Notes: generated by a model not told the origin, from the letters alone. 64,000 nucleotides of DNA from Prevotella nigrescens (GCF_031191185.1 NZ_CP133465.1:250501-314500); one strand, 5' to 3'. Shown: positions 52,323-61,952, counted from the stretch's first letter. Made by a program: numbers and translations.

Positions 52323-55300
52323 TTAGAATGTAACTTCAACACCAAAGAGTATTTGTCTGGTGTTACCAAGTCTACCAAGTGATACGTTTGTATCAACTTC
52401 CGGGTCAATACCGGTGTAGTCGGTGATAGTAAACAAGTTGCGTCCAGTGAACGTAAACTTAAGACCTTCTACAACATTTTGCCATGCAAGTAAAGATTTT
52501 GGCAGAACATAGCCAATTTGCAAGCTCTTCAAACGCATGAAAGAAGCATTTTCCAACAAGTGGCTGTCGAAGTGCATACCATAACCCTTACGCCAGTCTG
52601 GGAACTTAGCGTTCTTGTTGTCTTCTCTCCAGAAATCGTTAACCATCTTGTGTTGGTTATAAGATGTTTGCACAGCTGCGAAGTTAGCATAGAAGTACAT
52701 ATCGTTGTTTGCCAAGTACTTGCCAAGAACAACTGCGAAGTCTGCAGAAAGCGTAAGACCCTTCCAACCTGCACTGATGTTGAAACCACCATTGAATGGA
52801 GCATAGCGACGGTGGCCAGAGTTTTGTGTCAAAACAGTCTCGTCGAAATTTGAAGTAACTCTGCTCTTGTCCTTTGTTGTTTCATCAATATTCTTACCAG
52901 GGAGATACCACTGTGGAGAACCATCAGCAGGATTTACACCAGCCCAAATTGGCAAGTAGTACATAACAGGCTTGCCTACTACATAAGCCACCATTGTGTT
53001 TGCGATTTCCCAGCGCTGACGGCCCTGGAAGAGTTCAGTAACCTTATCATTGTTGTAGTTGAAGTTGATACCTGCACGGAGGTAGTAGTCGCGACCGCGA
53101 AGAATGTCGTAACCCAACTTAACATCGATACCAGAGTTCTGCAAACCACCTACGTTGCGTACGAGTGAGCTGTAACCTGTTGTATAAGGATAAGGTACGC
53201 CCATCAACATGTTGGTAGTCTTACGGATGTAGTACATCAATTCGAAGTCTAACCTGTGGAACAACTTACCGTCTAAAGTTACAGAGAACATCTTCTGCTT
53301 TTCCCATGTCAATTCAGGATTTGGATGTTGCGCGTAAACCCAAGAAGCATTTGTGTCGTAGTTTGTTGTAGCACCAATCAAACCAAGAGAACCGTAGTCG
53401 CCGATAGAAGAGTTACCTTGTGTACCATAAGATATCTTAAAGTTCAAGTCATCAATCCACTTGTATTCATTCATGAAAGCTTCGTTCTTAATCTTCCAAA
53501 GAACACCTGCAGCCCAGAATGCCGCATTCTTGTTGTTTGCACCAAAACGTGAGCTGGCATCGTTACGGAGAGAGAAATCGAGGAAGTAACGGTTAGCGTA
53601 GTCATAGTCGATACGACCGAGGAAAGACAAGAAACGGCTTTCTGAACCTTCTTCTCCCATTCCATAAGATTCCTTCTTACCATTCTGGAGGAGCATCAAG
53701 TGGTCGTCAATCTGACCTGTAGACTGTGCATAGAAGTAATCGTAGTTATTCTTGACACCTTCCTGACCGCCCAAAACAGTGAAATGGTGGTCGTCGTTGA
53801 GGTTGAAAGAGTACTCGATGGTATTTGTTATCGTGTTGCTGTAGCCAAATGTAGAGCTCTTGCCTCTTACACCACCATGAGATGAAAATTCGTAAGAAGC
53901 ATTTGTCTTCCAGTTGTCAAGAATAAAGTACATATCAGAGCCGAGGCGTGAGCGAATCTTCAAATTCTTGATTGGCTCCAATTCAATGAAAGCATTAGCA
54001 AGAACGCCATAACGCTCATATACGTCAGGACTGTTCTTCTGTGCATAGTAAGGATTGGTCATGTTTACACCAGGGTATTTCTTTGCATAATCCTTGCCTG
54101 TTGCAGGGTCGATTGCAGGATACAATGGGCTGAGGAGGAAAGAAAGACCACCGCTTGTGTACTGGGCATTTCCTTCAGAGTTACCGAAGTTAGCATTACG
54201 CTGTTTCTTGTCGTAAGAGAAAGCGACGTTTATACCCATGCGCATCCAGTCCTTTGGACGTGCAGAGAGGTTAGAACGGAAGTTGTAACGATCGTAGAAG
54301 TTACCGATAGCAGCACCTCTCTGGTGGAACTGACCTGCACCTACCATGTAAGAAATGCGGTCGCTACCACCTTCAATACTTAAGTCGTTCTGAGTCTGTG
54401 GATTGTTGAATTGCATAGTGTGATTCCACCAGCGAGTATCACCATTATAGACATGCTCATTTCCATCGCGGTCTTTCCAAGTGTAAGCTTTATCAATATC
54501 TTCTTTAGTGTATCCCAACTTACCCCAGAATTCTCTCAATTCAGAAGCGTTCATCATGTTATGGTAGAGTCTCTTATCGGCAGGAGTAGAGATACCGAAC
54601 TGTGAACGGAATGTGATACGAGCCTTAGAGTTGAAAGAGCCGTTCTTTGTGGTAACGTAGATTACACCGTTGGCAGCACGCGAACCGTAGATAGATGTAG
54701 CAGAAGCATCTTTCAATACAGAGATGTTCTTGATATCGTTAGGGTTCATCGCCATAATGGCACGTGAAGAAGATGGAATACCATCGATAACGTACAACGG
54801 AGTAGAGCTTGCACCGATAGATCCTTTACCGTGAATATTCATAGAAACGGCATTGTCACCAGCCTCACCTGAAGATGAAAGCACGTTCAAACCAGCTACT
54901 TGACCTTGCAAAGCGTCCAATGCAGAAGAAGAAGGAGCATTCTTCAACTTGTCGGCATTTACGGTTGTGATACTACCAGTGATTGAACCAATCTTCTTAG
55001 CAGAGCCATAACCAACGACAACAACTTCTTGCATTGTCTTGTTATCTGATTCAAGAACTACATGCATATTAGCCGCTGCCTTTACTTTCTTAGGATTCAT
55101 ACCTACGTATGAAAATTCGAGCATTGCACCAGCAGGTACATTCAACTCGAACTTACCATCAAGGTCTGTTTGAGTTCCGTCTGAAGTACCGAGCACCTTA
55201 ACAAAAGCTCCGATTACAGGCTGATTATCTTCTGCCGAGATAACGACACCCGTAACATGCGTCTGTGCCATAGCCATTCCTAAACTTAAGAACAGGCAGG

Positions 55301-55328
55301 CGAGAAACATTGTTAGTCTTTTTTTCAT
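52323..55328 (-). CDS. SusC/RagA-family TonB-linked outer membrane transporter
   Basis: 1001 residues from the ATG at 55328 (MKKRLTMFLACLFLSLGMAMAQ signal peptide), preferred to one four codons upstream. A CarboxypepD-like domain (about 23-105, VTGVVISAEDNQPVIGAFVKVLGT) is followed by the TonB-box-like EVVVVGYGSAKK and a plug (about 110-240, GSITTVNADKLKNAPSSSALDALQGQVAGLNVLSSSGEAGD, SVLKDASATSIYGSRAANGVIYVTTKNG). A ~22-strand barrel ends in RQILFGVEVTF. With its SusD partner it imports oligosaccharides or peptides in a TonB-dependent way. The promoter is at 55450-55481, with a leader of over 100 bases. Confidence 0.95.
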   Translation of the reverse strand: MKKRLTMFLACLFLSLGMAMAQTHVTGVVISAEDNQPVIGAFVKVLGTSDGTQTDLDGKFELNVPAGAMLEFSYVGMNPKKVKAAANMHVVLESDNKTMQEVVVVGYGSAKKIGSITGSITTVNADKLKNAPSSSALDALQGQVAGLNVLSSSGEAGDNAVSMNIHGKGSIGASSTPLYVIDGIPSSSRAIMAMNPNDIKNISVLKDASATSIYGSRAANGVIYVTTKNGSFNSKARITFRSQFGISTPADKRLYHNMMNASELREFWGKLGYTKEDIDKAYTWKDRDGNEHVYNGDTRWWNHTMQFNNPQTQNDLSIEGGSDRISYMVGAGQFHQRGAAIGNFYDRYNFRSNLSARPKDWMRMGINVAFSYDKKQRNANFGNSEGNAQYTSGGLSFLLSPLYPAIDPATGKDYAKKYPGVNMTNPYYAQKNSPDVYERYGVLANAFIELEPIKNLKIRSRLGSDMYFILDNWKTNASYEFSSHGGVRGKSSTFGYSNTITNTIEYSFNLNDDHHFTVLGGQEGVKNNYDYFYAQSTGQIDDHLMLLQNGKKESYGMGEEGSESRFLSFLGRIDYDYANRYFLDFSLRNDASSRFGANNKNAAFWAAGVLWKIKNEAFMNEYKWIDDLNFKISYGTQGNSSIGDYGSLGLIGATTNYDTNASWVYAQHPNPELTWEKQKMFSVTLDGKLFHRLDFELMYYIRKTTNMLMGVPYPYTTGYSSLVRNVGGLQNSGIDVKLGYDILRGRDYYLRAGINFNYNNDKVTELFQGRQRWEIANTMVAYVVGKPVMYYLPIWAGVNPADGSPQWYLPGKNIDETTKDKSRVTSNFDETVLTQNSGHRRYAPFNGGFNISAGWKGLTLSADFAVVLGKYLANNDMYFYANFAAVQTSYNQHKMVNDFWREDNKNAKFPDWRKGYGMHFDSHLLENASFMRLKSLQIGYVLPKSLLAWQNVVEGLKFTFTGRNLFTITDYTGIDPEVDTNVSLGRLGNTRQILFGVEVTF

Positions 55329-55449
55329 AAAATCTCTCACTTTTTAATTTAATTATTAACAGTTATTGTTTCATTTTTACTTGGGAACTCGTCCCAACTT
55401 CTCATAGCTTAGTTAAAACCGAAAGTGTTTTCATCTTTTAACGTAAATG

Positions 55450-55481
55450 CAAAGATAGTGTATAGCATTTAATAGAACAAA
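55450..55481 (-). promoter_or_regulatory. Promoter of susC-susD
   Basis: On the minus strand, TTTG (55478-55481), 20 bases, TATCTTTG (55450-55457): an exact match. The predicted leader to the ATG at 55328 is about 115 bases, long enough for post-transcriptional control. No ECF-type alternative was seen in the 55329-55671 gap. Confidence 0.82.
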
Positions 55482-55671
55482 TAAAATTAATGAAACGATT
55501 ATCTTTTTCACTTTTATTAACAAGAAATGAATTAAACCCCCACGAAAGAGGGCTGAAATGCGTGTTATGTCAGTCCGTATGGCGTTAAACTTACGTTTGT
55601 TCATAAAATAAGAGTAAAGAAATATTATTGTGATAAGAAGTATAGAATGTAAAAGACAGTTGAAAAAACGT

Positions 55672-56574
55672 TTATTTTTTCATGTTGAAGTCAGTTAGCA
55701 TTTTTCGTATGTAGGTTTTAAAGTCATCGTTTGCAAGGATATCGATATCTGAATACAGACCGAGAACAAACCTTCCGAGCCCTCGAAAATCGCAAACCTC
55801 AATGTCGAGCAACCAATTTTGTTCGTCGATTGCCGAAATATACTTCACTCCATGTGGGTATTCCTCAATAAAAATATTATAGGCGAGTTGCCCAAGACGG
55901 AGTTTGACGTTATAGTGCGTCTCGCTACTAAACATAAAAATATCGGTGAACATTTGTCTATGGCAATGTTCGTATATCCAAGGAACATCAATAGGCTCGA
56001 TATGTTGTATACGGTTAAGGCGGAAAGTCTTGTTCATTTTCGTCTCTATCTCATGGCACCGTACGTCTTGATTGTTGTTCATTAAAAGAAAAGGTTCAAC
56101 TACACGATCGGAAAAAGAATGACTATGTGGGCTGGAATAGCCAACAAAACGTAACATTCTTTTATTTCTGATAGCATTGGTAATGATTTTCACGTTATTA
56201 ATATAAGCCTGTTGTTTTGCGGGAGGTATATTTTGCGAGAAGTTATAAGTACGGTCGAGTTTTGCACGTAATTGGTTTACCATATCGTTGCTATTATCGG
56301 TCATGAGCAACATATTATATATGGTGCGTATTTCAGTATCGGTAAACTGAAGAGTTTGCGACAGTTCGGCAAAAAAAGAAGACCTTCTATCAATGTGATA
56401 TTTATTATCTTGTTTAAAAAGAATGAAGCCTGCCGACTTAATAAAGTCGAGCAGATAGTAGATTTGCCGGCGAGAAATATTCATTTTCTTGCTCAATTCT
56501 ATGGCAGTATAACCTACAGAGTCGGCAAGTAACAGGATTAGCCGGAGCTCGTTTTGGAGTTTAGAATAGCGCAT
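55672..56574 (-). CDS. WYL-domain transcriptional regulator
   Basis: 300 residues. The N-terminal winged helix (about 1-60: LRLILLLADSVGYTAIELSKKMNISRRQIYYLLDFIKSAGF) is followed by a WYL-type domain (about 135-230: IITNAIRNKRMLRFVGYSSPHSHSFSDRVVEPFLLMNNNQDVRCHEIETKMNKTFRLNRIQHIEPI) and a WCX-like C-terminus. The W-Y-L motif itself is varied. WYL proteins bind nucleotides or nucleic acids; the targets here are unknown. It starts 37 bases after rnhB ends, so it may be in the same transcript. Confidence 0.85.
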   Translation of the reverse strand: MRYSKLQNELRLILLLADSVGYTAIELSKKMNISRRQIYYLLDFIKSAGFILFKQDNKYHIDRRSSFFAELSQTLQFTDTEIRTIYNMLLMTDNSNDMVNQLRAKLDRTYNFSQNIPPAKQQAYINNVKIITNAIRNKRMLRFVGYSSPHSHSFSDRVVEPFLLMNNNQDVRCHEIETKMNKTFRLNRIQHIEPIDVPWIYEHCHRQMFTDIFMFSSETHYNVKLRLGQLAYNIFIEEYPHGVKYISAIDEQNWLLDIEVCDFRGLGRFVLGLYSDIDILANDDFKTYIRKMLTDFNMKK

Positions 56575-56611
56575 TGACTTAAAGATTAATCACCATTAGC
56601 CCAATCTGAGC

Positions 56612-57220
56612 TTAAAGATTAAAATCAAGACTCTGTTCCTCTGTTGGAAGCAAAGTAAAAGATTTCCGATGATAAGGTGATATTCCGTATTCTTTTATGG
56701 CTGTACGATGTTTGGGAGTAGGATAACCTTTGTTAGACTTCCAGTCGTATTGAGGAAATTCTTTATCGATTGTTTTCATATAGTCGTCGCGACAGGTTTT
56801 CGCAAGAATAGAAGCCGCGGCAATCGATAGATATTTTCCGTCGCCTTTTACGATAGTTGTGTAGGGTATGTCATGATAAGGCTTAAAGCGATTACCGTCT
56901 ATAATGATGGTTTCCGGTCGGACGCAGAGCATATCCAATGCCCGGTGCATGGCAAGAATGCTTGCATTGAGAATGTTTATCCTGTCAATCTCCTCTGCCG
57001 TAACCACTCCAACCGCCCAAGCAAGGGCGTCTTTCTCTATCATGGAACGCAGCAAGTAGCGTTTTTTTTCTGAAAGCTGCTTTGAATCGTTCAGCAATTC
57101 GTTTTCGTAATCAGGAGGAAGTATAACTGCAGCTGCAAAAACACTTCCTGCCAAACAGCCACGACCAGCCTCGTCGCAACCGGCTTCCACCTTATCTATA
57201 TAGTAAGTACTCTTTAGCAT
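56612..57220 (-). CDS. rnhB: Ribonuclease HII
   Basis: 202 residues, a normal length. It cleaves the RNA strand of RNA-DNA hybrids and single ribonucleotides in DNA. The active-site residues are visible: [15 protein letters not shown] (Asp-Glu), [10 protein letters not shown] (Asp) and [11 protein letters not shown] (Asp). The [15 protein letters not shown] segment is typical of HII. It is followed by the WYL regulator. A TACATTTG at 57267-57274 is a weak promoter candidate. Confidence 0.95.
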   Translation of the reverse strand: MLKSTYYIDKVEAGCDEAGRGCLAGSVFAAAVILPPDYENELLNDSKQLSEKKRYLLRSMIEKDALAWAVGVVTAEEIDRINILNASILAMHRALDMLCVRPETIIIDGNRFKPYHDIPYTTIVKGDGKYLSIAAASILAKTCRDDYMKTIDKEFPQYDWKSNKGYPTPKHRTAIKEYGISPYHRKSFTLLPTEEQSLDFNL

Positions 57221-57463
57221 ATTAACTTATATAACTAAATTTTTATTATATTGAACCATCAAAGTACAAATGTAATATATTTTTTCCATCAGAGAACGGT
57301 GTTATGAGTTTTTAAGAGAATTATCTTTACAATACAAAGATTATCCTATTTGTATTCTGCTGTATAGGAATTTGGAAGGAATAATGAACCTTATGGGGAG
57401 AGTAGACAAAGTCAGCCTTACTGCTGTGGACATTGTGTGTTCCCTGTTTCTATGCTTTTGCAG

Positions 57464-58786
57464 CTAAAAAGCAACGAGAAAGGCTGTACCTAACGTTAAA
57501 GAATGGACGCAGATTTGCCTGCCTGCTGTCCGATAAGGCAGCAGGTCGTAGTCTAACAAGAGACGAATGCCATAATGTTGGTGTGCTCTAAACGTAAGCG
57601 AAAGACCGGTTCCAAGGCTGAAACTATGTCGCGAATCGATGAGATAGCTTGTTTGTTGCAAGTCGGGGTAGTGCACACGCTCTACGAGAAGTTTGCTTCC
57701 TGCAAGCCAACGTGTCGAGAGCGGACAAGAGAAATAGGCTCCTCCGCCTATCCGCCACGTATCGAAGACATTGTTTTCTGCCCGAATATTGTCTACGATA
57801 ACCGAAGTCCGGGTGACCGAGAACCGTCCGCCTAAACCTATATATGGACTAAAGAAGTGTGCACCTTCGAGTACCGACATGCACCCGGACGACACTTTGA
57901 ACCTTGAACTTGGTCCTATTGGATAGGAAGCCAGAGGCAAACTGATTTGAAAGTTGAGGCTAAGGAAAGATGGTTTCTGCCATTTCCTAAACGTTTCGCT
58001 GTCAGTAGCATTGTTTAATCCACGGTTTTTGAAAATTAAATCGGCAAAATAATAACCTAATTCTGTAGAAAGTATGCCTATTCCGGCACCCATCAGCACA
58101 TCGCTCAGCCAGTGCTTGTTGTTCGCCATGCGCATAATGCCGGTTGCCGATGCCACGGTGTATGCCCCAATACCTATCCACGGACTTCTGCTGCCATATT
58201 CTTTGGTCAGCATAGTAGCCGTCATGAAGGCTGTTGCAGTGTGTCCCGAGGGATAAGAGTTACGGTTCGACCCATCAGGACGCTCTACATGGGTGGTATA
58301 TTTCAGCGAGTTTACAATGCCAGCCATTATGGTTGTTGCGAACAAATCGGAGGCAAGCATACGCTTCCAGCTGCTTCTGCTTTTCTCTCCACCCAACTTC
58401 AGTCCTAACAAAACGGCAGCAGGAAGATACTGAGTGTAGTCGTCCAAGTGGCGATTAAACCTTGGCAGATAGTCGTTTCTTAAGCCACGGAAGTGTTTGT
58501 CCTGCCCTTTCGCAATGAATCCACCTATTATAAGCGGCATGCTGGAGTACATTATTTTATGAAAACGAGTGTTGCTGATATGTTCGAGCACGTCTCCAAC
58601 TTTCTGAAACACACGACATGAATCGCTGAAAGTGTATAGACTGTCTGCCGAAACCTTTGTATATGCGTTCCTCGTGGTGTCGTTTGGCAAATTGCAAGCC
58701 TCTGCCTGGCTACAAGCAAAAGTAAGAATAACGATTTGTAGGGATATTTGGGCAAAGTAAATTGTATGTTTTAGCGAAGTACTCAT
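57464..58786 (-). CDS. PAP2-superfamily phosphatase with C-terminal barrel-like region
   Basis: 440 residues with a hydrophobic N-terminal signal (QISLQIVILTFACSQAEAC). The PAP2 acid-phosphatase domain lies at about 85-250 and has all three motifs: KYTTHVERPDG, SYPSGHTATAF and MRMANNKHWLSDVLMG. Residues about 270-440 look like short amphipathic beta strands (FKVSSGCMSVLEGAHFFSPYIGLGGRFS, RIGGGAYFSCPL, HYGIRLLLDYDLL) ending in phenylalanine, as in outer membrane barrels. Known for the family: removes phosphate from lipids such as undecaprenyl pyrophosphate or lipid A. Which substrate applies cannot be told. TAACTTTG at 58819-58826 is a possible -7 box. Confidence 0.85.
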   Translation of the reverse strand: MSTSLKHTIYFAQISLQIVILTFACSQAEACNLPNDTTRNAYTKVSADSLYTFSDSCRVFQKVGDVLEHISNTRFHKIMYSSMPLIIGGFIAKGQDKHFRGLRNDYLPRFNRHLDDYTQYLPAAVLLGLKLGGEKSRSSWKRMLASDLFATTIMAGIVNSLKYTTHVERPDGSNRNSYPSGHTATAFMTATMLTKEYGSRSPWIGIGAYTVASATGIMRMANNKHWLSDVLMGAGIGILSTELGYYFADLIFKNRGLNNATDSETFRKWQKPSFLSLNFQISLPLASYPIGPSSRFKVSSGCMSVLEGAHFFSPYIGLGGRFSVTRTSVIVDNIRAENNVFDTWRIGGGAYFSCPLSTRWLAGSKLLVERVHYPDLQQTSYLIDSRHSFSLGTGLSLTFRAHQHYGIRLLLDYDLLPYRTAGRQICVHSLTLGTAFLVAF

Positions 58787-58884
58787 TGATGTTTCATTAA
58801 GTTGTAGTCTAAAGACTGCAAAGTTATAGCTTTTTTTTAAAAATATAATATATAAATAAAAAAAGCTTTTTTATGCCTTAAACA

Positions 58885-58916
58885 TTTGTGGATTAGGGAT
58901 AAATTGAATACCTTTG
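58885..58916 (+). promoter_or_regulatory. Promoter of the mannose-1-phosphate guanylyltransferase gene
   Basis: TTTG (58885-58888), 20 bases, TACCTTTG (58909-58916): an exact Bacteroidetes promoter, 22 bases before the ATG. Confidence 0.85.
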
Positions 58917-58938
58917 ACTGTAGAAACATAAGATCTAT

Positions 58939-60039
58939 ATGTCTATGGAAATTGCAAATAATAATAGTTACTGTGTTATTTTGGCTGGAGGAAAAGGCAA
59001 AAGACTATGGCCGGTGAGTAGAGAAAAGTATCCAAAGCAGTTCATCGACTTCTTTAGTGAGGGGCGAACACAGCTTCAGCAGACTTTCGACCGCTTTATT
59101 GACATCGTTCCTAAGGAGAATATATTTGTTGTTACCAGTGATATTTATCACGATATTGTGCGGGTACAGCTACCCGAAATAGGGCGAGACAACATCATTG
59201 CAGAGCCTGTTTACAGGAACACAGCCCCCAGTGTGGCATGGGCAGCCCGCTGCATTGCCAAGCGAAACAACCGTGCAAATATTATAATATCGCCCTCCGA
59301 CCAGAGCATTTTAAACCCTAAGCTGTTTAAGAACTGTATTCTTGAAGGGCTGGATTTCGTCAGTACGCACAACTGTTTGCTGGCACTTGGGGTGCAGCCG
59401 ACACGTGCAGAGACTGCGTATGGATATATTCAGAAAGGCAACGAGAGCGCAGTTGGCAATATATATAAGGTGAAAGCCTTTACCGAAAAGCCCGATGCGG
59501 AGTTTGCGCAGATGTTTGTTGACAGCAACGAATGGCTGTGGAACACTGGAATGTACTTGGGAAACGTGCAGTGCTTGAAGGCTAATTTGCACCAATGCCT
59601 GTCGGTTGCACAGATAGATTTCGATGCCTCGCCACAGGAAATAGATACTGCCGATGACGAAAAGTATGCTAAAAACATCTTCCCGGCGTTTCCAAATATG
59701 TCTGTAGACTATGGTATTCTTGAGAAATCGGTAGATGTACACGTACTGAAATGCAACTTTGGCTGGGTAGATTTGGGCACATGGGAAGGTATGTATGAGT
59801 CGAAGAGTTGCACAAAGAACAACAATGTGGTGGCAAGCGGAGACGTATTGTTTGATGGTTCGAGCAATAATATCGTTAGATTGCCCGACGACAAGCTTGC
59901 CGTTCTGAACGGACTCGATGGCTATGTAGTGGCTGAAGAGGGCAACGTGCTGTTGGTTTGCAAGAAAGAAAATTCTTCTACGTTGATAAGAAAGTATGTT
60001 AATGAGGCACAAATAAAGAAAGGCGAGGAGTTCATTTAA
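58939..60039 (+). CDS. manC: Mannose-1-phosphate guanylyltransferase
   Basis: 366 residues of the nucleotidyltransferase fold, single-domain form without the isomerase half. Motifs: ILAGGKGKRLWPVSREKYPKQFIDF (nucleotide loop), ENIFVVTSDIYHDIV, IIAEPVYRNTAPSVAWAAR, IIISPSDQSI, FTEKPDAEFAQMFVDSNEWLWNTGMYLG and FGWVDLGTWEGMYE. It makes GDP-mannose for surface polysaccharide or fucose synthesis. An ATG two codons later is an alternative start. It is transcribed alone, from its own promoter to the terminator at 60138. Confidence 0.92.
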   Translation: MSMEIANNNSYCVILAGGKGKRLWPVSREKYPKQFIDFFSEGRTQLQQTFDRFIDIVPKENIFVVTSDIYHDIVRVQLPEIGRDNIIAEPVYRNTAPSVAWAARCIAKRNNRANIIISPSDQSILNPKLFKNCILEGLDFVSTHNCLLALGVQPTRAETAYGYIQKGNESAVGNIYKVKAFTEKPDAEFAQMFVDSNEWLWNTGMYLGNVQCLKANLHQCLSVAQIDFDASPQEIDTADDEKYAKNIFPAFPNMSVDYGILEKSVDVHVLKCNFGWVDLGTWEGMYESKSCTKNNNVVASGDVLFDGSSNNIVRLPDDKLAVLNGLDGYVVAEEGNVLLVCKKENSSTLIRKYVNEAQIKKGEEFI

Positions 60040-60137
60040 TCTACATCAGCCACGCAAAGACTCTTGTTCCGATTGGTGCTCATTATAGATTGATATAAAT
60101 AGATTGCTTTATTTTACACAAGAGCAACCTTTACATA

Positions 60138-60182
60138 AAAGCCATCGGGAATGTACTAATACTACATTCCCGATGGTTTTAT
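60138..60182. terminator. Bidirectional terminator
   Basis: A perfect 14-bp stem (CCATCGGGAATGTA, 60142-60155, and 60163-60176) has TTTTAT on the + side and CTTTTAT on the - side. It serves the convergent guanylyltransferase and membrane protein genes. Confidence 0.9.
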
Positions 60183-60188
60183 TTACCT

Positions 60189-60827
60189 TTACTCTATTTC
60201 TCTTAAATCGTCTGCAACATACCAACCAAAGAGTCCTTTATGCGTGTAAAGCAGAAAATGTTTCCCCAATTCGCCGTCATAAGACGAAAAGGTGGCGTAA
60301 TTTAGGTATGTCTTGTTTTTAGGAAGATAGAGAACATAGCGCCTAATGGGAAGTGGTCGGCGGTAATAGCGTTTTACTTTTGTTTTGGCTAAGGTTACAA
60401 CCTGACTTTCTGACTGGCTCGAGCCAAAGTAAGAATTAGAGAAAAAGACAAGAAAGAAACTAAAACCCGCAAAAAACAATATACCGAACCAAGAAGTAAT
60501 AGCAAAGTATAAAAAGTTACCGAGCTTATTAGAGGAATTTTTATATTTCTTTACTATCGTAATCATACCACTACTTATGCAAATAGCAAGAATTGCTACT
60601 CCTAAAAGGTACCAAGAGAGTGGGAAGTGGAATGGTAATATTGTGTTTGCATAATAAATAAAGCCTTGATAACAAATAAAAAGCGATGCATAGAAAACAG
60701 CTACAATAAGCAAAGTTCCTATTGTTATAATTGTTAAAGGACTCCATTTGGTTCGTTTGGACAGCTTTCTGCTATGTTTATTGTTTAGCAGCCAGTCGGT
60801 CCAAGTATCATCTTTTATCTCTTTCAT
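60189..60827 (-). CDS. Inner membrane protein of unknown function
   Basis: 212 residues with three hydrophobic segments at about 31-52 (TIITIGTLLIVAVFYASLFICY), 66-86 (LSWYLLGVAILAICISSGMIT) and 103-126 (FAITSWFGILFFAGFSFFLVFF). A soluble C-terminal part of ~85 residues follows (VKRYYRRPLPIRRYVLYLPKNKTYLNYATFSSYDGELGKHFLLYTHKGLFGWYVADDLREIE). The family is not recognised. It starts with a charged, cytosolic-looking N-terminus (MKEIKDDTWTDWLLNNKHSRKL). Confidence 0.7.
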   Translation of the reverse strand: MKEIKDDTWTDWLLNNKHSRKLSKRTKWSPLTIITIGTLLIVAVFYASLFICYQGFIYYANTILPFHFPLSWYLLGVAILAICISSGMITIVKKYKNSSNKLGNFLYFAITSWFGILFFAGFSFFLVFFSNSYFGSSQSESQVVTLAKTKVKRYYRRPLPIRRYVLYLPKNKTYLNYATFSSYDGELGKHFLLYTHKGLFGWYVADDLREIE

Positions 60828-60840
60828 ATTTCCATACTAA

Positions 60841-60880
60841 CAAACGAGAATATACACTTTTCTATGTATAAACTCGTTTG
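60841..60880 (-). terminator. Possible terminator after the HIT gene
   Basis: The interrupted stem CAAACGAG..TATACA / TGTATA..CTCGTTTG lies 31 bases after the HIT stop. The T tract is poor. Confidence 0.5.
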
Positions 60881-60910
60881 TATGCTTATTTTCATATCCC
60901 CAAATATTGC

Positions 60911-61309
60911 TTAATCTATCTCTTGAAAAGCTTTAAAGATTTTGGCAGCAATCTCTGTTTGCTCTTCTGCCGTCAATTCAATATGCTTATGGAAGTCTAC
61001 ATCAGCTTCACTATTGATGGGTAACAAATGAATATGTGCGTGGTCTACCTCGAGTCCTAAAACTATTTGTGCAACTTTCTTACACGGAAAAGCCTTTTTT
61101 ATGGCACGGGCAACTCTCTTTGCGAAGAGTTGGAACGCTGCCAACTCGTCGTCGTCCATATCGAAAATGTAGTCGATTTCCTTACGGGGAATTACTAACG
61201 TGTGCGCTTTCCCTATCGGATTGATATCGAGAAAGGCATAAAACTTGTCGCTTTCAGCACATTTATAGCTTGGTATTTCGCCAGCAGCAATCTTTGAAAA
61301 AATGGTCAT
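60911..61309 (-). CDS. HIT-family nucleotide hydrolase/transferase
   Basis: 132 residues of the histidine-triad family (HINT-like). Signature features: FSKIAAGEIPSYKCAESDKFYAFLDINPIGKAHTLVIP and the triad DHAHIHLLPI near the C-terminus (His-x-His-x-His). Family members cleave nucleoside phosphoramidates or dinucleoside polyphosphates. The gene lies 24 bases after greA, which is a common pairing in Bacteroidetes, and shares its promoter. Confidence 0.92.
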   Translation of the reverse strand: MTIFSKIAAGEIPSYKCAESDKFYAFLDINPIGKAHTLVIPRKEIDYIFDMDDDELAAFQLFAKRVARAIKKAFPCKKVAQIVLGLEVDHAHIHLLPINSEADVDFHKHIELTAEEQTEIAAKIFKAFQEID

Positions 61310-61333
61310 AACGGTATGTTTAAATTACGAAAC

Positions 61334-61804
61334 TTAAAGATTGATGGAGATTTCGTCTACTCTCAACTTTATCTTGCCACGCGGAATATCTATTTCAACC
61401 TCGTCTCCGACCTTCTTGTTGAGTAGTCCTTGGGCAATAGGAGTCTTTATAGAGATCTTCCCTTGCTTCAGGTTCGCCTCCGATTCGCTTACTATTGTGT
61501 ACTCCATTTTAGCACCGTTGCTCAGGTTTGTCATCTTTACCGTAGACATAATTTGCACCGCTTCGTTGCTTAGACGCGATGTATCAACAATCTTAGCCTG
61601 GGCAATGGTCATCTTCATTTCTGTTATTTTCGCTTCGAGGTGGGCTTGTGCTTCCTTGGCTGCATCATATTCTGAGTTCTCACTTAGGTCGCCCTTGTCA
61701 GCTGCTTCTGCGATTGCCGCCGATGCCTTGGGGCGTTCTACTGATTCTAAACGCTGCAGTTCAGCCACGAGTTTGTCGTAGCCATCTTGTGACATGTAAG
61801 ACAT
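61334..61804 (-). CDS. greA: Transcription elongation factor GreA
   Basis: 156 residues, the family length. The N-terminal coiled coil (about 1-78) has the acidic tip ADKGDLSENSEYDAAKEAQ, which reaches the RNA polymerase active site to trigger cleavage of backtracked RNA. The C-terminal FKBP-like domain has SIKTPIAQGLLNKKVGDEVEIDIPRGK. It is first in the operon with the HIT gene. Confidence 0.95.
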   Translation of the reverse strand: MSYMSQDGYDKLVAELQRLESVERPKASAAIAEAADKGDLSENSEYDAAKEAQAHLEAKITEMKMTIAQAKIVDTSRLSNEAVQIMSTVKMTNLSNGAKMEYTIVSESEANLKQGKISIKTPIAQGLLNKKVGDEVEIDIPRGKIKLRVDEISINL

Positions 61805-61921
61805 AATCTATATTTTTTTGTTTATACGCTTTTCAAAAGAAATATAAAAAAGACAGAATCCCAACACTGTTTGCATGCCAGAATTCTATTACACCTTCTT
61901 TATAACTTTGTTATGACAGTG

Positions 61922-61952
61922 CAAAGATAGCCCTTATTTCTGATACTTCAAA
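61922..61952 (-). promoter_or_regulatory. Promoter of greA
   Basis: On the minus strand, TTTG (61949-61952), 19 bases, TATCTTTG (61922-61929). The leader to the ATG at 61804 is about 110 bases. Confidence 0.78.
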
